Shown here piece by piece: positions 52,380 through 62,400 of a stretch of DNA of 64,000 nucleotides (positions within the stretch are counted from its first letter, which is position 1; the number at the start of each line of letters is the position of its first letter). The stretch is from Caenorhabditis remanei (taxonomy: Eukaryota; Nematoda; Chromadorea; Rhabditida; Rhabditidae): contig NW_026526158.1 in the NCBI RefSeq assembly GCF_010183535.1, positions 1 through 64,000 of the forward strand, written 5' to 3'. The translations under genes and the position numbers were made by a program. Below the pieces are notes generated by a model, which saw nothing but the letters and a program-made list of their open reading frames with translations, was not told the DNA's origin and made no database searches.

Positions 52380-52929
52380 ATGGAGCATAATGGTGTAAGA
52401 TTGTTGGATTCTATGAAGTTTTTGACAATGAGTCTTGCAGCTATGGGAAAGTCTTTTGAAATCGACTCAGTCAAAGGGTGAGTGATAATTCTTCTAACTA
52501 GAACAATATGTCATTTTCCAGAGATTTTCCTGTTTTGTTCATAAAACCTGAACACATATTTATCGAAATCAACGAGAAGTTAATTCAAGATGAGAATGAA
52601 ACGCTTCTCCGACTCGAGAAAGTCACCCAGATTATGAAGGAGATAACGAAGAACTGAAGATTCAACTGAAAAGTGAGTTTATATCAAGACGAGGGAAGTT
52701 TCTTATAAATGTAAATATTGCAGGACAACTGAATATGCTCATCCCAACTTCTAGTGAGAAGTTGCATTCAGAAAAACCAATTGTCTTGGATGTAAAACCA
52801 TCTGCTTCTGTCAACAGTTCGGTAGTCAGTCAAAAATATCTCACATGGTTCAGTCAAAAAGAAGGAGTTCAAGTTAACATTATTGATCGACACCTTTGGA
52901 TATTGTTGTACTTAAATTGTTTGAAATAA
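52380..52929 (+). pseudogene. PolB-exonuclease-derived mini-gene
   Basis: The segment is homologous to, but clearly diverged from, polB exon 7-8 regions: GVRLLDSMKFLTMSLAAMGK here versus GVRLIDSLKYLTMSLSMVGK in polB, and later KPIVLDVKPSASVNSSVVSQ versus MPIVLDAKPSVSMNNSILSQ. A conserved intron (52,478-52,521) at the VKG-D junction suggests splicing. Exons 52,380-52,477 plus 52,522-52,657 give an open 77-aa frame ending in a predicted helix; the second polB-like segment (52,733-52,929) is out of frame with it but open. It lacks the catalytic exonuclease residues. It may be a decayed duplication, a small regulatory protein, or an RNA antisense to related polB sequence. Confidence 0.55.
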
Positions 52930-53234
52930 AACATATATTTTTGAAACCAACTTCCAATAGATAACAAGCGAGCTGGAGTAGAAGTGCTAGCAAATTGCCT
53001 ATCCTTCCCTTCACCACTCCTCACCGGAGCGGCTCATTGGTCAGGTTCTGAAAAAGTGTTAATGTTGTGGGAGATAGTTGACCACAAAAACCAAGTGCGG
53101 GAAATGACCTCTCTCTTCCCCCCTTTTTTCCCGCAGGCCTCCTCCCCCATTCCCCCTCCCTTCCTCCTCCCCTCATTTTTTCCCGCATAGTCCCCATTCC
53201 TCCCCAAAAAGAAAAGTTTTTTATAACCAATTTA

Positions 53235-56200
53235 TTATTCAAAATAACCAAAGGTTATGCCCTTCGCCTTGATTGCCACCTTCTCTTCGCCATTGGCCAA
53301 CTGTTCTTTGTAAGAATACGTTTTGGGACCAAGGCTAACAAATTCTTTCATGGTCCCTTTGAGTTCATTCGTCAGTTGACCAAGGTACGATCCCATCTTA
53401 TCTTCCAAGGGATTCGGTGTGCCATGTGGGAGTTTGAAGATGATTGAGTCCGTGTCTGAAAATAGAAAAATAGAACTTTTGACGATAATTTATAATATTT
53501 ACCTGTATAGACAATGTTGTCGGGGCCAACGGCTTCCATCAGACTATAGAGACGGAGTCTTGCATATGCTGTGACATATGCAGCCAGATGAACAGCACTC
53601 GTCTTCAAACTTGAGAGAGTTTCTTCTCTTTGCCTGTATTGAACAATCAGCACATCGTTTACCGGCCTCACATCCAGAAGATCCAGGGCAGTGTCGTGGA
53701 CAATCTGCCAAAATTTTCCTGGATCCAGGATGATCTCTGTATTGACTCGGTCGGCTCGCTGTGCGAATTTTCCCCACTGAAAATACATTTTTTATAAAGT
53801 TTCAATATTGAAATACTCACCAAGGCATTGAGCAATAATTTTGCCACTGCTCTCATTCCAGCGTTCCCCTCGAAGAGACTTTCTAGCAGTTCAATGTTCT
53901 CCTTCTCCATGTACCCCCGGCAGAATTCCAATTTTTCTGCATCGGTGACCACATCGGAGGGCCATCCACTGCTATACTGAAAAATTTTCAAAATTACGAA
54001 ATATTATTTCGTCGGAAAAACTTACAATCTTCGCCTTCATCATCGTATCAATATAAGAAGTGAAAAGCCCGCCTTTTCCACTGGCATCATTCTTGACCCA
54101 CTTCTCATACTTGATTCCATGGTACACCTCGACGATCTTGTATCCGAGACTCAATGCTTTTTTCAGCTCCACGGTGGTGAAGGTTCCGGTGAAAGACCGT
54201 TCTTCGTCGGAATGTGTGCATTTCTCCTGATTTCCTTCCTTTGCGCACACTAAAATTGAGAGAAAATTTGTGAAAATGGAAAGAAAAACTCACACTTGCA
54301 AAGGAAAAACATCAGTCTTCCAGAGACTTTTCCAGCGATGACTGGAAGCCTTAAATCCCTCGGAGCCTGCAGCTTGCAGCTCATGAAACCTTCAAAGGGA
54401 ATTCCATCAGGAGAAACGATCGGGAGGGCGAACGTGCTTCTTTGAACATTTTCCGGCGCTCCAATCGGAAAAGCTTCGTGCTTCATGACGGTGGGGTACA
54501 GACTGACCACGTCTACATAGTACCCCGTACCGTCCTTGCAGTCCACGTACACGCGGAAGACTTCAGTACGTCCTCCAACAAGGGCCCGTTGACACTGAAG
54601 CACATCGACGGCTTCGTAGCTGTCAAAGAAGTCTGACATTTCCCGATTGGACCGAAGTTCAGCCTTCACATCACATTCATATACGACACGGACAGGACAT
54701 TTTCCGGATTCTTTCAGAGTTTTGATTCTCTCCTCATCCGCCTTCCAAATGTCCCGGGCACTCTTCTCACCAATAACTGACTCTTCCGAATAAGTACAAG
54801 TATGACCATGATAGTAGCACCCCTGAATTTAGAAATACTCAACTGAAATATAAAGAAAAACTCACAAAAAATTCAATTATTTGGCCGTCAGGGTACTTCT
54901 CACATGGTGGAATATAACCATCCACTCGATGGTTTCCAATTTTTTCTTCACCATATGTTGTGGACATATTCACTTGTACTTTCTCGGATTCACAAATCCA
55001 CGCCAAGAATTTTTGACTCAGGATGGAATTGTTCATGGAGACGGAAGGTTTGGCATCCAACACAATTGGCATTTTCGGGTCCAGATGATTTCGGCGGAAG
55101 ACGAGGGCAGCAGCTGATGCGGCAGTCGTGGTCTCCTGAAGAGATTCAGAGTGTGAGAGTGAAAGAACGTACCCCCACTATAGAGAAATAGACGAAAAAG
55201 TTACCTCGAAGAGACACACATTCGTCATCTTTTCGAATGCGCCCTCGAATTGTGTCATTGAAGTCGCCAGAATGTAGACGTCATTGTAGCAATATCTCAG
55301 CAACTCGTCATAAAAGTTGAACACTTTTCCATCGGCCCTTTCCTTCTCGAGGAAACTTTCCAATTGTTTCCTGTGCTCTGCGGTCTTGTTTTCCAGAGCA
55401 TAGTACTTATTCTCCGGAATTGATCCATTGTATTGGAAATTTTCCTTCCGAATAAAATGGACTGGAAAGTCCCCCTTGAGGGAGTCCACCTTGAAGGTCT
55501 TCCCCACCATCGATAGACTCATGGTGAGGTATTTCAACGAGTCAATGAGTCGCACTCCATTGTATTCCAGATAGACCAATTTGGTCCCATCCAGACAAAC
55601 AGTAGGGGCGGCTTTGTTGCTTGCAATCAGAGCTTCCAGAATGAACTGACCATCGAAGCTAAAAAATTCAGAATAAAATTTAAAAATTTCAAGATTAAAA
55701 TTACCCAGAGGCATTGTGCGCCACAAATGTGAAGCCTCGATGTTTGTCTCCAAACATCCATTCGGTGAATTGCGCCCCGACGTCGATGCCTTCGTCCTTA
55801 ATCTCATCGATGACTTTCAGACGCCCGTCCGGAGAACAGTTCGAACACTTTGAGTCTTCACCCTCCTCAGTAGTCTTCGGAATGTCACTCGAGCATTTGG
55901 GACAACATTTGACACAAGTGAAGAGAGTTGGAATCTGCCTTTTTGTGGTCTCACAAACACGGGTCTAAAAATACAACTATAATTTTTAAATTATTATTGA
56001 AAAAAGTACCTCAACATCAAAAAATCCACGCTTCCGAGTCAACTTCTTTTCGTTTTTGATGGAAGGCATCATTGTGCAAGTATGGCCGGCTTGCTTCTTC
56101 TCTTGACATCTGTGGCAATAAGACTCTCCGCATTCATGTTTTCCAGTCCTCTTGTTGGTATAATAAGACTTTGAACACTTTTGACAATATTTGGTGTAGT

Positions 56201-57669
56201 CACAGCGACTTTTTCCACCATTTGGGCCTAGAAATAACGGTTTAAATAGTTTCAGACACTCAGAAACTAACCTTTCTGCAGATGATTCTTATAGCACGTC
56301 TCCGTCTCAAAAGTGACACAACAGACTGGACATCTTTTTGCCACGTCATTTTCAGTTTTTGGAGGGCAGTTGGGCTTTCCGCAAAAGCGATGAAGAAGGC
56401 GACAAGCATAGTGGGATTCAGCAGCCCTACTTCTTGAGAAACACAAAAAGCAATAATACGAAGTTTTTAGAAGACTGGCTACACTCCTCAATCCACAATA
56501 ATGCCCATCAGCTAGATATAACACAATCTGCTTTCCTTTTCCAACATAGGGACCAGAATAATAAGGAAGAGTGGAGTTTTTGACAAAGACAATCAGTTGA
56601 AGCTGACCCGCAAAGCATTTTTCTTGGAACACAGAACAATCAACACTATCGAAGTCGTACATTTTGGTGATTCCCGCTTTCTGAGAACAAACAAAATGTA
56701 ATTTTAGAACAAATTCTTTATTTTAAACCAACCTTTTTCAACTCATTGACCTCTTGGAAAACATCAAGGTAGCCTTCACGAACTTCATTCTTCAACAAAC
56801 TTCTTCGATATCGGTTGTGTTTTTTCTTGTTGTCCTTGTCTTGCTTCCATTCTCGGTGACGAAGAGATTGTACTATGGCATGGACGAGGCAATTACGGGA
56901 AACTGAAAAAAAAAAACAAATTTTAGAAAATTTCGATTTCGACCAACCTTTGTTAGGCATGAGATGATGTCGTTTTGGCAAAACCTCTTCAAGAATCTCG
57001 ACATTGTCCAAGTCACCCAAATCTTCTTCATCACTCTCACTTCCTTCTTCTTCTTCCTCTCTTTGCTTTTTTGTTGAAGGGAGGCCCAGAATATCTTCAA
57101 TACCAAAACTTTTCCTTTTTCCTCCACTCTTTTTCGCTGGCGTGGCGACTTCACCTCCTTTGTTGGAGGCTTCTTCTCCACTGCCAGAAGGTGTGTTGAG
57201 GTAGGTGATGTGAATTGTGATACTGGGTTCCTCAAGCTCGAGCAAATTTTTGTTTGACTGAGCCATATCCTCCATACAGTCGGCGATGTCCCGTGGCAAA
57301 ACATTTGCCAACTTCTTGAATGAGAGACCCACACTCTCCACGAGTTCGTCTGATTCGAACTTGACCCCGACTTTCAAATTAGCTGGGGTCATACCGGCGG
57401 GGATGTGGGAGTCGATCAACTTCACGACAGCCTCCGAGAAAAGGTCCGGACCATTGGGGGAAGCGGTGAAGACCGTGGGAATATCCACATCTAGACTAAC
57501 AGTTTCCACACTATTCTTAAAACGTCCACCAGACTTAGCAACGAATACCCTTCTCACTTTCAGCAAAGCCCCGCCCACTTGGACCTATAAAAAGACTATA
57601 AAAATTGAAACACCCTCATTCACTCACGTTTTCAACCTCCTGTCCGGTGACCTCTTCGATTCCGCTCAT
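53235..57669 (-). CDS. polB: Protein-primed family B DNA polymerase, intact 13-exon gene
   Basis: Exons: 57,628-57,669; 56,948-57,584; 56,733-56,902; 56,272-56,680; 56,010-56,227; 55,705-55,964; 55,205-55,658; 54,866-55,135; 54,294-54,822; 54,026-54,249; 53,821-53,976; 53,503-53,776; 53,235-53,455. Joined phases agree and give 1,287 aa. The N-terminal Maverick-specific part has an acidic stretch and Cys/His-rich zinc regions (FCGKPNCPP, CPVCCVTFE). The 3'-5' exonuclease has FFDVE (near 490), NASGFD (near 577) and YCYND. Next come FFGCYYHGHTC, palm motif A DVVSLYP (near 920), motif B LLLNALWGK (near 1,120) and motif C YTDTDS (near 1,215). It would replicate the element from its protein-capped termini. 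Its ATG is 22 bp from the divergent 70-aa gene. Confidence 0.92.
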
Positions 57670-57691
57670 TTTTCAGCTTTCTACTCTGAAA
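57670..57691. promoter_or_regulatory. 22-bp divergent intergenic region with trans-splice-like acceptor
   Basis: Only 22 bp separate the ATGs of polB (minus) and the 70-aa gene (plus). On the plus strand it reads TTTTTCAGCTTTC..., a perfect nematode splice-acceptor consensus 15 bp before the ATG. The plus gene may receive a spliced leader here, with the promoter lying inside the polB 5' region. Confidence 0.45.
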
Positions 57692-57949
57692 ATGTCAATT
57701 CATCCACAAATTATTCCAAAGAAAGAAATCAACCAGTCTGGAACGGCTTACGTCATTCCGACCCAAACTGACTATTTCGATAATACGACGGTAAGGAGAA
57801 AGGAAAACTATTCAAAAATAAAAAACCACTTTCAGATACAAGAACAGCCATTCTTTGTAAATCCAGTGAAAACTGAGAAAAAGCCGGATACGTACACCTT
57901 CCATTTTGCGAAAGGATCCGCACCGGTCATCACCATCCAAAATCAATAA
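57692..57949 (+). CDS. 70-aa spliced small protein of unknown function
   Basis: Exons 57,692-57,790 and 57,836-57,949 (intron 45 bp, GTAAGG...TTTCAG). The joined frame is open and ends TAA. The product is polar with scattered Pro/Thr (GTAYVIPTQTDYFDNTT, KPDTYTFHFAKGSAPVITIQ). No motif recognised. Divergent from polB, so possibly an early gene. Confidence 0.5.
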   Translation: MSIHPQIIPKKEINQSGTAYVIPTQTDYFDNTTVRRKENYSKIKNHFQIQEQPFFVNPVKTEKKPDTYTFHFAKGSAPVITIQNQ

Positions 57950-58380
57950 TGATAATGGAAGCTCGGCTCCCAGAAGGAAGCCCCGCCCACTTTACACTTT
58001 TATCAATTTGCCCCCTTTTCCACCAAAATGGCCCCCTCCCGATGATGACTCACCCCATTTCCAATCAGTTTTGCACCATTTTGCTCAATTTCGTCTCCTC
58101 CTCGGATGAGTCATCGCGTCCATATCGCCTCCATGTCCCCCTTTCTTCAACTTACAAACCACTTCCCTCATTTTTCCTCATTTCCTGCATTTTCCAACTT
58201 TCCCCTCATTTCACCCATTTTTTCAACTTTTTCCTCATTTTCTACATTTTTCTGTAAAAATTGCCAGGTTCAGTTTCCCTATATAAAGAAAATTGAATCT
58301 TTCATTCCGTCTTCATTCGTCTCTTTGAGTATGCGTGTTTTCCTTTCTCTCTCTTTAAAAAGCCTGTTTCCGTTATAGAA
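57950..58380. other. C/T-rich intergenic region with promoter of the 155-aa gene
   Basis: No ORF supported. A long pyrimidine-rich stretch on the plus strand is followed by TATATAAAG at about 58,279-58,287, roughly 95 bp before the next ATG. Confidence 0.55.
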
Positions 58381-58895
58381 ATGGCCATCACCCGTTGGGA
58401 CATGTCCAAAGCTTCCGAATCCGAGAAGAAAAGCTCTGTAAATGACGATTCAATGACTTTGAACAAAATCGTCAACGATTTGGCCAAGAAGAATCCATTC
58501 TTGAAGTCCCCTATGAAGCGTCGTCGTGAAGAGAAAGAAGAAGTTTCCGCTGGAGAAAAACGCCTGGTAAATTTAATATTTGAAACAATTTTGATTTAAG
58601 TATTAAATTTAAGGAATGGTTGAAAGAAAAGGCCAAGAAGGCAGTGATTCCAACGGAGCAAGTATCGACCTTGAAGCCGGAGCACATTTTCTTGGAGAAT
58701 GGCCCCCTCATCATCCACATGTGTCTGGAATGCAAGAAGTTCAACTCCACACGCACCGTCACAAACCTTGGAGAGGGGAAAATTCAACTTCCACTCGGAC
58801 TCTGTACCATCTGCCGCTCCCACATTAATCGTCAACGTGCCGTCAAATTCTTTGAACACGAACTCCCGTCGATCAAGAAGGCATATGACCTCTAA
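58381..58895 (+). CDS. 155-aa basic protein with two CxxC pairs
   Basis: Exons 58,381-58,566 and 58,614-58,895, intron 47 bp, open joined frame. The N-terminal 60 residues are charged with an NLS-like MKRRREEKEE. The second exon has CLECKKF and, 32 residues later, CTICRSHINRQR, a four-Cys arrangement compatible with a zinc ribbon. It has its own TATA box and an AATAAATTGGT signal at 59,014. It may be a nuclear DNA- or RNA-binding factor of the element; no family recognised. Confidence 0.6.
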
Positions 58896-59445
58896 TTATT
58901 TTTGTAAGTATTTTTCTATTTGTTTCCGATTCTTCTCCTTTTTATTTGTTTCAACTTTCCAATTTTTCATCTTGCCTCTTTCTTCACTTTGTTTCATTTT
59001 TCTATTTTCCAACAATAAATTGGTGGTAAAATAGAAATGTGTTCTCCATTTAAACCACATACACACTACATCTTCCGTAAGCCTCTTTCGCTTTTTGGTT
59101 AACAGCTTTGTCTCCCAAAAATCAGATCCAGGATCGAACCTTCTTAGTGAAGGTTCTCTTTTTTATTTTTTGTTGTTGTATACAAACTCTCAAAATTATA
59201 ACTTTTCAAAATTCTGAAGCATACGCCATCTTCCCAAGCCCCCAAAATTCTGAAGCAATTACTCACAATAAAACAAAAATCACTCAAAATATGCAAAAAT
59301 GCAAAAATAATGGTAACAAATTATGAAATATCGCTTCGAGACCCAAAAATTCAAAATCTACGCAAAAATCCGGTCTAGAAAAATACTATTTCAATAATTT
59401 TCAGAAAAAAAAAATTTATGGATGCGCTGGGTACTGTAAGGATGG
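58896..59445. other. Right-edge Maverick flank
   Basis: No ORF. It contains AATAAATTGGT (59,014-59,024), a hairpin at 59,136-59,156 and AT-rich DNA running into the minisatellite. No similarity to the left edge at 16,313-16,751 was seen, so no terminal inverted repeat can be defined. Confidence 0.5.
59136..59156. other. Perfect 8-bp stem-loop
   Basis: GAACCTTC-TTAGT-GAAGGTTC, a perfect 8-bp stem with a 5-nt loop, followed by a T-rich run. It sits about 110 bp after the polyadenylation signal of the 155-aa gene. It could be a transcript-end structure or part of a degraded repeat. Confidence 0.55.
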
Positions 59446-62400
59446 TTTGAATTTTGGATACTTGGCTTAATTTTTGGATACTTGGCTTAATTTTTGGATA
59501 CTTGGTTTATATTTTGGATACTTGGCTTAATTTTTGGATACTTGGTTCAATTTTTGGATACTTGGTTTAAATTTTGGATACTTGGTTTAAATTTTGGATA
59601 CTTGGTTTATATTTTGGATACTTGGTTTATATTTTGGATACTTGGCTTAATTTTTGGATACTTGGTTCAATTTTTGGATACTTGGTTTAAATTTTGGATA
59701 CTTGGTTTATATTTTGGATACTTGGTTTATATTTTGGATACTTGGTTTATCTTTTGGATACTTGGTTTGAATTTTGGATACTTGGCTTAATTTTTGGATA
59801 CTTGGTTTATATTTTGGATACTTGGTTTATATTTTGGATACTTGGTTTAATTTTGGATACTTGGTTTATATTTGGATACTGGTTTATATTTGGATACTTG
59901 GTTTATATTTTGGATACTTGGTTTATATTTTGGATACTTGGTTTATATTTTGGATACTTGGTTTAATTTTGGATACTTGGTTTGAATTTTGGATACTTGG
60001 CTTAATTTTGGATACTTGGTTTATATTTTGGATACTTGGTTTATATTTGGATACTTGGTTTAGATTTTGGATACTTGGTTGATATTTTGGGATACTTGGT
60101 TTATATTTTGGATACTTGGTTTTTCTTTGGATACTTGGTTGAATTTTGGATACTTGGCTTAATTTTTGGATACTTGGTTTATATTTTTGGATACTTGGTT
60201 TATATTTTGGATACTTGGTTTAATTTTTGGATACTGGCTTAATTTTTGGATACTTGGTTCAATTTTTGATACTTGGTTGAAATTTGGATACTTGGTTTAT
60301 ATTTTTGATACTTGGTTTATATTTGGATACTTGGTTTATATTTTGGATACTTGGTTTGAATTTTGGATACTTGGCTTAATTTTTGGATACTTGGTTTATA
60401 TTTTTGGATACTTGGCTTAATTTTTGGATACTTGGTTTAATTTTTGGATACTTGGTTTAAATTTTGGATACTTGGTTTATATTTTGGATACTTGGTTTAT
60501 CTTTTGGATACTTGGTTTATATTTTGGATACTTCGCTTAATTTTTGGATACTTGGTTCAATTTTTGGATACTTGGTTTATCTTTTGGATACTCGGTTTAT
60601 ATTTTGGATACTTGGCTTAATTTTTGGATACTTGGTTCAATTTTTGGATACTTGGTTAAATTTTTGAATACTTGGTTTATATTTTGGATACTTGGTTTAT
60701 ATTTTGGATACTTGGTTTATCTTTTGGATACTTGGTTTATATTTTGGATACTTGGCTTAATTTTTGGATACTTGGTTCAATTTTTGGATACTTGGTTTAT
60801 CTTTTGGATACTCGGTTTATATTTTGGATACTTGGCTTAATTTTTGGATACTTGGTTCAATTTTTGGATACTTGGTTAAATTTTTGAATACTTGGTTTAT
60901 CTTTTGTATACTTGGTTTATATTTGGATACTTGGTTTATATTTTGGATACTTGGTTTATATTTTGGATACTTGGTTTATATTTTGGATACTTGGCTTAAT
61001 TTTTGGATACTTGGTTTAATTTTGGATACTTGGTTTAAATTTTGGATACTTGGTTTATATTTTGGATACTTGGTTTATCTTTTGGATACTTGGTTTATAT
61101 TTTGGATACTTGGCTTAATTTTTGGATACTTGGTTCAATTTTTGGATACTTGGTTTATATTTTGGATACTTGGTTTATCTTTTGGATACTTGGTTCAATT
61201 TTTGGATACTTGGTTTATCTTTTGGATACTCGGTTTATATTTTGGATACTTGGCTTAATTTTTGGATACTTGGTTCAATTTTTGGATACTTGGTTAAATT
61301 TTTGAATACTTGGTTTATCTTTTGGATACTTGGTTTATCTTTTGGATACTTGGTTTATATTTTGGATACTTGGCTTAATTTTTGGATACTTGGTTTAATT
61401 TTTGGATACTTGGTTTAAATTTTGGATACTTGGTTTATATTTTGGATACTTGGTTTATCTTTTGGATACTTGGTTTATATTTTGGATACTTGGCTTAATT
61501 TTTGGATACTTGGTTCAATTTTTGGATACTTGGTTTAAATTTTGGATACTTGGTTTATATTTTGGATACTTGGCTTAATTTTTGGATACTTGGTTCAATT
61601 TTTGGATACTTGGTTTATCTTTTGGATACTCGGTTTATATTTTGGATACTTGGCTTAATTTTTGGATACTTGGTTCAATTTTTGGATACTTGGTTAAATT
61701 TTTGAATACTTGGTTTATATTTTGGATACTTGGTTTATATTTTGGATACTTGGTTTAATTTTTGGATACTTGGCTTAATTTTTGGATACTTGGTTCAATT
61801 TTTGGATACTTGGTTCAATTTTTGGATACTTGGTTTAAATTTTGGATACTTGGTTTATATTTTGGATACTTGGTTTATATTTTGGATACTTGTTTATCTT
61901 TGGATACTTGGCTTAATTTTTGGATACTTGGTTTAAATTTTGGATACTTGGTTTATATTTTGGATACTTGGTTTAAATTTTGGATACTTGGTTTATATTT
62001 GGATACTTGGTTTATATTTTGGATACTTGGTTTATATTTGGATACTTGGTTTATATTTTGGATACTTGGCTTAATTTCTGGATACTTGGTTCAATTTTTG
62101 GATACTTGGTTTAAATTTTGGATACTTGGTTTATATTTTGGATACTTGGTTTATGTTTTGGGATACTTGGTTTATCTTTTGGATACTTGGTTTGAATTTT
62201 GGATACTTGGCTTAATTTTTGGATACTTGGTTTATATTTTGGATACTTGGTTTATATTTTGGATACTTGGCTTAATTTTTGGATACTTGGTTCAATTTTT
62301 GGATACTTGGTTTAAATTTGGATACTTGGTTCATTTTTGGATACTTGTTTATCTTTTGGATACTCGGTTTATATTTTGGATACTTGGCTTAATTTTTGGA

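Larger units (their letters stand above)
50781..54313. repeat. Right arm of palindrome 2
   Basis: Inverted partner of 46,894-50,426. Its outer end lies in exon 9 of the intact polB, which continues beyond it, so this arm is in the ancestral arrangement. The 354-bp loop is 50,427-50,780. Confidence 0.9.

Noticed and set aside
55880..55970. A possible frameshift in polB exon 6
   Set aside because: Rechecking the bases around 55,918-55,925 showed the frame is continuous and all thirteen exon phases agree.
59131..59145. tRNA gene on the minus strand, from the B-box-like ggttcgatcctgg
   Set aside because: No A box, no acceptor stem pairing and no cloverleaf around it; the local hairpin overlaps the B-box-like word.
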